Assembly: GCA_036265535.1 (NCBI GenBank)
Contig: DATAOV010000130.1
Span: forward strand, 1-34,841
Direction of reading: 5' to 3'
Source of the DNA: AC-32 sp036265535
GTDB lineage: Bacteria > Actinomycetota > Thermoleophilia > Gaiellales > Gaiellaceae
DNA length: 34,841 nucleotides
Shown here: positions 15,084 through 22,040 of the stretch, piece after piece
How the letters are laid out: each line of letters begins with the position of its first letter
Position numbering within the stretch: the stretch's first letter is position 1
Position numbers and translations under genes: made by a program
The notes under the pieces: model-generated
What the model saw: only the letters and a program-made list of their open reading frames with translations
The model's database searches: none
Told to the model about the DNA's origin: nothing

Positions 15084-15485
15084 CTATTGCCTGGGCCGGG
15101 GGACGACCACCCGCCTTGCGTTCGACCAGTTGGTCTTGCATGGCTTGTGCGGCGTGCAGTCGAGCCCGATCACGGTGCCGGATACCTTGACCCAGTAGCG
15201 GCCGGGCGGAAGCGTGCGCTTCGTCTGCGCGCGGTAGCCGCCGGTCGTCTTCTGCGGGCGAAGCTGCTCCTCGAGGCGGACGTTCGCCTGCAGGAAGGCG
15301 CCGTTCGACCTCGTCCCCGGCCGCGCAGCGACGGAGATATGCCCGGGCGCGAGTTCGCCGAGCGCGAAGACGGCCACGATGTGCTTGCGCTGGACGGCAG
15401 CGGAGCGGAGATAGGGGAGAGGAGGTCCCGCGGAGACAGTCGCGATGCTGACCGCGCCGAACGCGGCGACCACAAGGAGGGTCAT
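15084..15485 (-). CDS. Small secreted protein of unknown function (133 aa)
   Basis: I do not recognise a family. It opens MTLLVVAAFGAVSIATVSAG, a signal peptide with likely cleavage after VSA. The mature part is basic (LEEQLRPQKTTGGYRAQTKR) and carries PPGRYWVKVSGTVIGLDCTP with two cysteines, which looks like a small beta-sandwich or fibronectin-like fold; that is a guess. The ATG at 15485 is preceded by AGGAG; another ATG four codons upstream at 15497 lacks a ribosome site. It is convergent with the secreted protein at 13425-15035 and shares the hairpin with it. Confidence 0.7.
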   Translation of the reverse strand: MTLLVVAAFGAVSIATVSAGPPLPYLRSAAVQRKHIVAVFALGELAPGHISVAARPGTRSNGAFLQANVRLEEQLRPQKTTGGYRAQTKRTLPPGRYWVKVSGTVIGLDCTPHKPCKTNWSNARRVVVPRPRQ

Positions 15486-15526
15486 CCGGCTCCTCATCGG
15501 GGGGCGGAATCTAGCAGGCCCGGAGC

Positions 15527-15532
15527 TACCCT
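15527..15532 (+). promoter_or_regulatory. -10 hexamer TACCCT, likely leaderless start of nei
   Basis: TACCCT ends eight bases before the ATG at 15541, and no ribosome site is visible. This fits the TANNNT spacing seen before several other genes in the window. Confidence 0.4.
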
Positions 15533-15540
15533 GGCCATCC

Positions 15541-16296
15541 ATGCCGGAAGGCGATTCCCTCCATCGTGCGGCGCGCAGGCTCCAGGTGCTGGTCGGCGAG
15601 CGCGTGGGGGTCGAGACGCCGCATCCGCGTGCCGCCGCACGGGGCGTCGCGGAGCGGCTGGACGGCCGCACGCTGCTTCGTGTCGAGGCGGTCGGCAAGA
15701 ACCTGCTCCTGAGCTTCGAGGGCGGCCTCGTGCTGCGCAGCCATCTCCGCATGACCGGCCGCTGGCAGGTCCGGCCGGCAGGCTCCCCACGGCGAGGCCG
15801 CCCGTGGCTCGTGCTCACGTGCCCGACGTACGAGGCCGTTCTCTGGAACGGCCCGGTCCTCGAGCTCTCGACTCGGGGCACGGGGCGCCTCGGGCCCGAC
15901 ATCCTCGCGGAGCCGCCCCAGCTCGAGCGGATGGTCGAGAACCTGAGGCGCGAGCATCGAAACCGCGAGCTCGGCGACGCGCTCCTCGACCAGCGCCTCG
16001 TAGCGGGGATCGGGAACCTCTGGAAGGCCGAGTCGCTCTGGCACGCGCGGGTCTCTCCCTGGCGGGCGCTCGGCGACGTGACCGACGAGGAGCTCGAGCA
16101 CATCCTCGGCGAGGCGGCCCGGCTGATGAGAACCTCGCTCGAAGGAGGGCGGAGCGAGCGTGCCGTGTACCGGAAGTCGGGACGGCCGTGCCCGCGCTGC
16201 CGGACGCCGATTCGCTCGCGCGGGCAGGGCGACGACAACCGGACGGCCTACTGGTGCCCCGGGTGCCAGACAGGAAAGGAGCCGTCGGGCGCGTAG
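15541..16296 (+). CDS. nei: Fpg/Nei-family DNA glycosylase (endonuclease VIII-like)
   Basis: A 251-aa bifunctional glycosylase/AP lyase of base-excision repair that removes oxidised bases. It begins MPEGDSLHRAARRL. Pro2 is the catalytic nucleophile and Glu3 the general acid, and DSLHR is the Nei-like rather than Fpg-like variant. VGKNLLL supplies the conserved Lys, LRSHLRMTGRW is the strand-insertion loop, and LVAGIGNLWKAESLW is the helix-two-turn-helix. The C-terminal zinc finger is CPRCRTPI followed by YWCPGCQ. The ATG at 15541 is fixed by the need for Pro at position 2. Whether the substrate range is Nei1- or Nei2-like cannot be told from sequence alone. Confidence 0.92.
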   Translation: MPEGDSLHRAARRLQVLVGERVGVETPHPRAAARGVAERLDGRTLLRVEAVGKNLLLSFEGGLVLRSHLRMTGRWQVRPAGSPRRGRPWLVLTCPTYEAVLWNGPVLELSTRGTGRLGPDILAEPPQLERMVENLRREHRNRELGDALLDQRLVAGIGNLWKAESLWHARVSPWRALGDVTDEELEHILGEAARLMRTSLEGGRSERAVYRKSGRPCPRCRTPIRSRGQGDDNRTAYWCPGCQTGKEPSGA

Positions 16297-16382
16297 TCGC
16301 AGGCGTGGCCGTGCGCGCGCCCCATCTGTACCGCTCTCTCCGCTGCTTCTGCCTTGCGGGTTTTTCGCTGCTGGGGGGAGAC

Positions 16383-17543
16383 GTGGACGGCGGCGCCGAG
16401 ATTCCGTTCGCCTTCGAGGAGCACGCCGCGCGCGGCCAGGCCTCTCTCTACGAGTACCGACCGCTCGTGCGCTCGTACGTGGACGCGCGCGCCGAGCGGC
16501 TCGGAGCGCTGGCCGACGCCGGGATCGCGCTCGAGGAGCTTCGCCGCGAGCCTGCGGCGGCCATCTACGCCGCCGCCCACTCGGGCAAGGGCGACGCGTC
16601 GTTGCTGCGGACGATCCTCCTGCCGCTCCTGGCCGACGTCGCCGAAGCCTGCGGCGGCCCCGACTGGAGTGACGAGGCCTTCGACCGTGCCTACGCCGAG
16701 CTCGAGCGCAGGCTGCTGGGAGAGCGCCGTAGCTACGCGGCCGTCGCGCCCCTCGTCGGGCTTTCGATCGGCACTCAGGTCGAGCTCGGCGAGGGCCTGC
16801 GCGTCCGCCTCGCTGCAACGGGCGAGCTCGCAGCTCACTGGCCCGAGGCGTCGGGGCTGCTGCCGTCCGAGTTCGGACGCGCCCCAGACCGGCTGTGTCT
16901 CCTCGAGTTGGAGCGGACACTGGCTCCGAACGTGCCCGAGCCTCCCGACGCCCCCGGCGAGCTCGCCGATGCCGTGAGCGCCCTGCGTCTGGCGACCGCG
17001 GGGCCGGTCGCCGCCGGGCCGGTGCTCTTCGAGCGGCTCGACTGGCGGCCGCTTGCGGTGCGTCCCGTGCTGCCCATCGCCGCAGCCGAGCCTCCCGGCG
17101 AACCAACCCGGTTGGACGCGTTTCGAGCGCGGCTCACGACCGATCTCCTTGCCCGGCTCAGCCGGGCCGAAGAGGACGCGGAGCTCGCCGAGGCACTCGA
17201 CCGCTGGGAGCTGTCGCTCTTCGCAGACGAGCCCTTCCGGTCGGAGCAGCTGCGCGAGGCGCTCGCTGCGCTCCTCGGCGGGATCGACGGGCTGTGGGCG
17301 GCCGCGGTGCGGGCGGCGATCCTGCTCGGCGAGTCGGGCCAGGAGCGAGCGCGGCAGCTCGACCGGCTCGGAGCCCTTGCCCGCGGCGAGACCGCCGGCC
17401 CCGCTGCAGCGGAGGCGGTGCGCAAGGCGCTGGTCGAAGTGTTGGCCCACGGCGACCGACCCCACCTGATCGGCTCGCTCGACGAGGCGCTACTCGGCGT
17501 ACGCCCCCGCCCGGCAGGCTACTTCGCGGCGCTTGCGTCCTAG
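16383..17543 (+). CDS. Hypothetical protein (about 386 aa)
   Basis: I do not recognise this protein. It is predicted soluble, with long Ala/Leu/Glu/Arg helices and no signal peptide or membrane segment. Recognisable stretches include IPFAFEEHAARGQASLYEYR near the N-terminus, RTILLPLLADVAEACGG, and repeated LDRWELSLF and LREALAALLGGIDG helices at the C-terminus. The start is uncertain. GTG at 16383 follows GGGGGGAG closely and begins where codon composition becomes normal. GTG at 16305 or 16311 would add about 25 residues encoded by lower-GC, UTR-like sequence (16320-16370). It follows nei and nearly meets the convergent gene at 17553. Confidence 0.7.
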   Translation: MDGGAEIPFAFEEHAARGQASLYEYRPLVRSYVDARAERLGALADAGIALEELRREPAAAIYAAAHSGKGDASLLRTILLPLLADVAEACGGPDWSDEAFDRAYAELERRLLGERRSYAAVAPLVGLSIGTQVELGEGLRVRLAATGELAAHWPEASGLLPSEFGRAPDRLCLLELERTLAPNVPEPPDAPGELADAVSALRLATAGPVAAGPVLFERLDWRPLAVRPVLPIAAAEPPGEPTRLDAFRARLTTDLLARLSRAEEDAELAEALDRWELSLFADEPFRSEQLREALAALLGGIDGLWAAAVRAAILLGESGQERARQLDRLGALARGETAGPAAAEAVRKALVEVLAHGDRPHLIGSLDEALLGVRPRPAGYFAALAS

Positions 17544-17552
17544 GCGCCCGCG

Positions 17553-18353
17553 CTAGAGGCTCGGCTCACCAGCGGGCGCCGGCAGGATCGTGGTGCCCGG
17601 GCAGGACGTCGCCTCCGACAACCTGATCGCGAGCGCGCCCCGCCCGTCCTCGACCTGCAGGTAGCCGTCGTGGATCCGCGCCGGCAGGCACGTGTCCTCG
17701 TGCCCCGAGCGCTCGAGCTCGAACAGGTCGACGAGGTCGTTCGAATCGACGTCAGTATCCGCCTCCTGGCCTGGCTTGAGCTCGCGGTGGAACCAGGTGG
17801 AGTCGCAGTCGGGCGGATTGGAGCAGCCGCGAACCGTCGTGGTTTGCGGCGTGTCGTTCACGAGCCGAAGGGTGACCGTGTTCGTGTTCGACTCGACGAA
17901 CCACGGCACGATCAGGAGCGCGAGCAGGAGGGCCGTGCCGAGCGCGACGCCGACGCCGATGGCGACCTTCACCGGGCGCGTGAGGACGAGCCCGGTGTGC
18001 TCTGTCGGCGCCTGGAGGTCCGGATAGGGGTCGTTCCACGGCTTGCCGCGCTCACCGGCCTGCCGCCGGCTCTCCTGCCGGAGATTCTGCTTGACGGCGT
18101 AGCCAAGGTTCTCGCGCCCGATACGGGACCGGTCGTCGGAGGTGTCGACCAGGTCGGCCATCCGGAGCACGTGCTCGAGCCCCTCGGCGTCCCGCTCCTT
18201 GAAGTAGCCGCGCCGCGCACGATCGAGGCGCTTGAGGGCGGCGAGCCCGTCACCGCGGTCGATGGCCGCTCGGGCCTCGCCCAGCTCGCGGTCGGGGTTC
18301 GGAGCCACGGCGGGGAGGAACCGTACCGCTTTCGACACGATCGGGACACACAC
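17553..18353 (-). CDS. Single-pass membrane protein of unknown function
   Basis: About 266 aa from the GTG at 18353; GTG 18338 is also possible. The N-terminal cytoplasmic part is helical and charged: RELGEARAAIDRGDGLAALK, then RARRGYFKERDAEGLEHVL and MADLVDTSDDRSRIGRENL. One membrane segment (VGVALGTALLLALLIVPWFV) sits in the middle. The outer domain carries TVTLRLVNDTPQTTTVRGC and a second cysteine in NPPDCDSTWF, which suggests a small disulfide-bearing beta domain outside the cell. It has no known catalytic motif. It diverges from the small gene at 18384, with 30 bases between. Confidence 0.7.
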   Translation of the reverse strand: MCVPIVSKAVRFLPAVAPNPDRELGEARAAIDRGDGLAALKRLDRARRGYFKERDAEGLEHVLRMADLVDTSDDRSRIGRENLGYAVKQNLRQESRRQAGERGKPWNDPYPDLQAPTEHTGLVLTRPVKVAIGVGVALGTALLLALLIVPWFVESNTNTVTLRLVNDTPQTTTVRGCSNPPDCDSTWFHRELKPGQEADTDVDSNDLVDLFELERSGHEDTCLPARIHDGYLQVEDGRGALAIRLSEATSCPGTTILPAPAGEPSL

Positions 18354-18371
18354 GCGCGCGGAGGTCCCGGC

Positions 18372-18377
18372 TAGCTT
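18372..18377 (+). promoter_or_regulatory. -10 hexamer TAGCTT before the 70-aa gene
   Basis: TAGCTT ends six bases before the ATG at 18384, the leaderless arrangement. It overlaps a GCTAGC palindrome in the short divergent gap. Confidence 0.35.
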
Positions 18378-18383
18378 CGAAGC

Positions 18384-18596
18384 ATGGACGAGGCATGCGT
18401 TGTCTTGCGACGACTGGGCCGGATCGAAGCGCTCGAGCGGGAGGGTGCTTCGCCGCGCTCCCTGCTCGCGGAGGTGCATGCGCTGCTCGAAGAGGCGGAG
18501 GCCTGGGTCGCCTCGGAGCGGGGTGCTGCCGACGAGGCGGAGCTTGCGCTGGAGCGCTGCCGCGCCGCCCTCGCCGCTCCGGCGGTTACGCGGTAA
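18384..18596 (+). CDS. Small helical protein (70 aa), unknown function
   Basis: It begins MDEACVVLRRLGRIEALERE and continues with SPRSLLAEVHALLEEAEAWV, then a Glu/Ala-rich helix ending AALAAPAVTR. The pattern of two or three amphipathic helices suggests a small coiled-coil or adaptor protein. No family is recognised. Support comes from the clean start, the TAGCTT element and an unbroken amphipathic composition. Confidence 0.55.
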   Translation: MDEACVVLRRLGRIEALEREGASPRSLLAEVHALLEEAEAWVASERGAADEAELALERCRAALAAPAVTR

Positions 18597-18944
18597 CGGC
18601 GCTCGGCAGGGCCCGATGAGGCGTGTCCTCGTGACGGCAGCCGTCCTGCCGAGCGCACGCTAGCGTCGATCTCTACCTCGCTCTCGCTCTCGCCGCCCGA
18701 GCCCGCCGGTCGTGGTTGACGCGGGAGCGGCAACGACCGCTCTCGTGCGCCTGCCCGCATAGCGGGTCGTCCTACGGGATTCGTAGATTCTTCAGGCGAA
18801 GCGAGGGCCAAACCAAACCCGCGAAAATCGAGCGATTTTCCGCAGAGGTATAGCTAGCATGAGAGCGAAGAAAGGGGCTCGATGGGGCTTGCCCGCCTGC
18901 TTCCGCGACCGGGAATCCGGACTGAGACCGCCAAAGGACCGCCC
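18597..18944. other. Intergenic region upstream of parA
   Basis: No convincing gene. It holds a perfect 8-bp inverted repeat, GAAAATCG-AG-CGATTTTC, at 18823-18840, in locally AT-richer sequence, and TATAGC at 18849-18854 as a possible -10, with an AAAGGGG ribosome-like site at 18871-18877. The repeat just upstream of the -10 is a plausible operator or ParB-like site, but it does not match the classical parS consensus that I know. An ATG at 18882 is in frame with parA. Confidence 0.5.
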
Positions 18945-19715
18945 ATGGGGCGCGTGATCTCGTTCGCGAACCAGAAGGGCGGAGTCGCGAAGACGACGAC
19001 CACGCTCAACCTCGGCGTCGCGCTGTCGGAACAAGGGCTGAAGGTGCTGCTTGTGGACCTCGATCCACAAGGCAACCTGACCATGAGCCAGGGCCTGAAT
19101 CCCGACACGATCGAGCGGTCGATGTTCGACGTGCTCGTGCACCGCCTTCCGATCGGCGAAGTGATCCATCACGCCGAGGTCGACCTGGCCGTTTCCTCGA
19201 TCGATCTCGCCGGCGCCGAGCTTGCGCTCTCGAGCATGATCGGTCGTGAACGTGCGCTCGAGAAAGCGCTCGCGCCCGTGAGGGACAGCTACGACTACGT
19301 CCTGATCGACACCCCACCGTCGCTGGGTCTGCTCACGATCAACGCGCTGGTCGCCTCGAACGGCGTGATCGTCCCGGTCCAGTGCGAGTACCTCTCGCTG
19401 CGCGGGCTCGTCCAGCTCGAGAACACGCTCTCGATGATCCGCGAGAACCTCAATCCGAGCGTTGGTATAGAGGGGATCCTCCCGACGATGTTCGACAGCC
19501 GCACGCTGCACTCGCGCGAAGCGGTCGAGATCCTCCAGGAGAACTTCGGTGAGCTCGTCTTCGACACGAAGATTCGCAAGACCGTCCGCTACGCGGAGGC
19601 CCCGGTGAAGGGGACCTCCGTGCTCAAGTACGACCCAACCGGGAGCGCCGCCCAGGCCTACCGTGACCTCGCAAAGGAGGTGCTCGATGCCGCGAAGGCG
19701 CGCGAGCATGCGTGA
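18945..19715 (+). CDS. parA: ParA/Soj-family ATPase
   Basis: A 256-aa MinD/ParA-type ATPase of chromosome segregation or positioning. The start MGRVISFANQKGGVAKTTTT carries the deviant Walker A KGGVAKTT. VLLVDLDPQGNLT is the Walker A' region, and YVLIDTPPSLGLLT is the Walker B. VPVQCEYLSLRGL and ILPTMFDSRTLHS match Soj. The ATG at 18945 follows AAAGGA and gives the usual family N-terminus; the in-frame ATG at 18882 would add 21 non-conserved residues. No ParB gene is nearby. The next gene, ftsZ, overlaps by 29 bases, so the ATPase is probably produced with an FtsZ and may position it. Confidence 0.92.
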   Translation: MGRVISFANQKGGVAKTTTTLNLGVALSEQGLKVLLVDLDPQGNLTMSQGLNPDTIERSMFDVLVHRLPIGEVIHHAEVDLAVSSIDLAGAELALSSMIGRERALEKALAPVRDSYDYVLIDTPPSLGLLTINALVASNGVIVPVQCEYLSLRGLVQLENTLSMIRENLNPSVGIEGILPTMFDSRTLHSREAVEILQENFGELVFDTKIRKTVRYAEAPVKGTSVLKYDPTGSAAQAYRDLAKEVLDAAKAREHA

Positions 19716-21066
19716 GGGCCCCCTCGCAGAGCTGTTCCGGGCAACCGAGGCGGCGCAGCGACAGGCCGAAAAGGAAGGCAAGCCCGAGCCCCAGCCGGAG
19801 CCCGAGGCAGCGGTCGAGGGGGCCAAGGCTGCGCCACCGCCGACGCCGGCCGAGCCGCCTGAGCAGACCGTCGAGCACGTCCCGGAGTGGGAGGAAGAGG
19901 CCGCGCACACACCGCCGCCGCCCCCACCGCCCCCGTCCGAACCGGTTCGCTTGCCCGAACGCGCCCCGGAGCCCGAGCGCGAGCGCCCGCGGCCGAAGCT
20001 CGAGCCGCTGCCCGAGCCGCCGCCGCGGCTGCACCGCGTGCCGGAGCCAGGCGCCTACATCGCGGTGATCCGCGTCGTAGGGGTCGGCGGAGCAGGCCTG
20101 AACGCCGTGAACCGCATGATCGACGCCGACATCTCGCAGGTCGAGTTCGTGGCGGTGAACACCGACATCCAGCAGCTCCAGACGAGCGACGCGCCGGTCA
20201 AGATCCACATCGGCCGCGAGCTGACCGAGGGCCTCGGCTCGGGTGCCGATCCCGACCTCGGCCGCCGCGCGGCGGAGGAGGCATACGACCAGGTCAAGCG
20301 CGCGCTGCGCGGCTCGGACATGGTCTTCGTGACCGCGGGCGAGGGCGGAGGCACGGGTTCGGGCGCCGCACCGGTCGTGGCGCGCATCGCGAAGGAGCTC
20401 GGTGCCCTGACGGTCGGCATCGTCACGACTCCGTTCAAGTTCGAGGGCACGAGACGTCTGCGCCAGGCGACCGACGGCGTCGACACGCTGCGCTCGAACT
20501 GCGACACGGTCATCGTCGTCCCGAACGAGAGGCTGCTCGAGGTGCTCGACCGTGAGACCTCGATGCTCGATGCGTTCCGCATCGCCGACGACGTCCTGCG
20601 CCAGGGCGTCCAGGGCATCTGCGACCTGATCACGCTGCCCGGCCTGATCAACCTCGACTTCGCCGACGTGCGCACGATCATGAAGGACGCCGGCACCGCG
20701 TTGATGGGAATCGGCTTCTCCGCGAGCGGCGAGAACCGCGCCCGCGATGCGGCGGAGCGCGCGCTCCGCTCGCCGCTGATCGAAACCGACATCGGCGGCG
20801 CCAAGGGCATCCTGCTCTCGATCGCCGGCGGCGACGACCTCTCCCTCTACGAGGTGAACGAGGCGGCCGAGGTCGTGCGCGGGGCGGCCACCGACGACAC
20901 GAACATCATCTTCGGCGCGACGATCGACGACCGGCTCACGGGCCAGGTCTGGGTGACTGTGGTGGCCACGGGCTTCGGCGCACGTGCCGCTCAGCGCCGG
21001 ATCACGATGCGAGCCGAGTCGGACGACGAGGGCTCGCTGGAGCCGCCGAGCTTCCTGCAGAGCTAA
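19687..21066 (+). CDS. ftsZ: FtsZ cell-division GTPase with proline-rich N-terminal extension
   Basis: A 459-aa tubulin-like GTPase. The GTPase core begins near residue 124 (YIAVIRVVGVGGAGLNAVNR). The tubulin signature GEGGGTGSGAA spans about 218-228 and the T7 loop GLINLDFADVRTIM supplies the catalytic aspartates. The C-terminal EPPSFLQS resembles the conserved FtsZ tail peptide that binds SepF or FtsA, after a very short linker. The first 123 residues are unusual: MPRRRASMREGPLAELFRAT, a charged helix, then Pro/Glu-rich sequence with eight consecutive prolines. The ATG at 19687 is chosen because AAAGGAGGTG lies six bases before it, inside parA. No dcw neighbours (murC, ftsQ, sepF) are present, so this may be a second FtsZ. 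Confidence 0.9.
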   Translation: MPRRRASMREGPLAELFRATEAAQRQAEKEGKPEPQPEPEAAVEGAKAAPPPTPAEPPEQTVEHVPEWEEEAAHTPPPPPPPPSEPVRLPERAPEPERERPRPKLEPLPEPPPRLHRVPEPGAYIAVIRVVGVGGAGLNAVNRMIDADISQVEFVAVNTDIQQLQTSDAPVKIHIGRELTEGLGSGADPDLGRRAAEEAYDQVKRALRGSDMVFVTAGEGGGTGSGAAPVVARIAKELGALTVGIVTTPFKFEGTRRLRQATDGVDTLRSNCDTVIVVPNERLLEVLDRETSMLDAFRIADDVLRQGVQGICDLITLPGLINLDFADVRTIMKDAGTALMGIGFSASGENRARDAAERALRSPLIETDIGGAKGILLSIAGGDDLSLYEVNEAAEVVRGAATDDTNIIFGATIDDRLTGQVWVTVVATGFGARAAQRRITMRAESDDEGSLEPPSFLQS

Positions 21067-21125
21067 CACTGATCCTCGTCCTCTCGTACTTCGAGCCGGA
21101 CGACCTCGCGAAGCTGCTCGGGGCG

Positions 21126-22040
21126 GTGCGCGCCGCGCGGGTCCCGGCCACGACGCCGGTCTACGTCGGCAGCTACGGCGTCAGTCAGGAGATCTGCGAG
21201 CAGGTTCAGGCACTGCCGAACGGTCGCTACGCGCCGATGTTCCACGTCCAGCCGGGCTGGTACTGGGAGCGGCGGCGGCTTCCGGGCCGTGACGAGCGCG
21301 TCCTGCTCGCCCGAAACCCCCAAACCGTGCGCCTGGCCGGCCCGCTTCCCTCGCTACCCGAGCTGCTGCGATTGCCGTCGAGCGCCACGAGGGTCACGTG
21401 GGGAGTGGAGCTCGGTGCCCGGTTCCGCGACGCGCTCCGCGCCGCCGGAGCGAGTGGGTTCGCGCCGGACACGTGGCAGCTCGACGAGATCGTCGCGGAA
21501 TGCGCGGGCCGGGTCGGGCGTCAGTACCGTGAGCTGACCCGCGGCGTGGTGCGTGGCCTCCTCTTCGGCCGCCCAGCCCTCGGAGACCGGACGCAGCGCG
21601 GCTTCGTCTGGTGGGCGAAGACGGCGTTTGTGCTGCCCGGGCGACGGATCACCCCCGAGCTCACGGCGTTCTGGCGCCTCCTCGACCGTGCGTGCCTGGG
21701 GTTGATCGGAGAGGAGTATCCGGAGTTCGTCGGCGACCCCCGCACCGCTGCTCGGAGAGAGGCTTCCGGGCAAAGGCAGCTCAGCAGGGGCGGTCCCGTT
21801 CGGCGCTCGCTTGCTCGGAGGTACGTGGCGGGGATGACGCCCGGCTACCGACTCGCGCCCGGATTGGGCGGCAATACGCAAGGCCTTCCCCGCAGCGAGG
21901 TGAACCGCTGGCGGCAGACCTACATGAACACACGCGCGGCCGCGGGCGTCGCTGGCTTCGCCGAGTTCAACTTCCGCTTCCAGAACAGCACACGCGTCGT
22001 GATGCGAGACGTGCTGAACGAGCTCGCGAAGGCCGTTTAG
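21126..22040 (+). CDS. Hypothetical protein downstream of ftsZ
   Basis: I do not recognise a family. The product is at least 304 aa from the GTG at 21126. Stretches include TPVYVGSYGVSQEICEQVQ, GRYAPMFHVQPGWYWERRR, and a C-terminal NTRAAAGVAGFAEFNFRFQN rich in aromatics. The N-terminal part could be an alpha/beta domain. The same frame is open and protein-like back to 21069 (ILVLSYFEPDDLAKLLGAV), but the only possible start there is CTG, three bases after the ftsZ stop; no ribosome site is evident at either position. Its 3' end overlaps the convergent membrane-protein gene by four bases. It is likely co-transcribed with parA and ftsZ. Confidence 0.7.
   Translation: MRAARVPATTPVYVGSYGVSQEICEQVQALPNGRYAPMFHVQPGWYWERRRLPGRDERVLLARNPQTVRLAGPLPSLPELLRLPSSATRVTWGVELGARFRDALRAAGASGFAPDTWQLDEIVAECAGRVGRQYRELTRGVVRGLLFGRPALGDRTQRGFVWWAKTAFVLPGRRITPELTAFWRLLDRACLGLIGEEYPEFVGDPRTAARREASGQRQLSRGGPVRRSLARRYVAGMTPGYRLAPGLGGNTQGLPRSEVNRWRQTYMNTRAAAGVAGFAEFNFRFQNSTRVVMRDVLNELAKAV

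Noticed and set aside
18660..18720. CTCGCTCTCGCTCTCG low-complexity run and a TTGACG hexamer
   Set aside because: The repeat is short and imperfect, and the TTGACG has no -10 at suitable spacing.
18859..18957. A 32-codon reading before parA that overlaps its start
   Set aside because: It could be a leaderless upstream peptide only four bases after TATAGC, but composition and spacing are not convincing and no family is visible.
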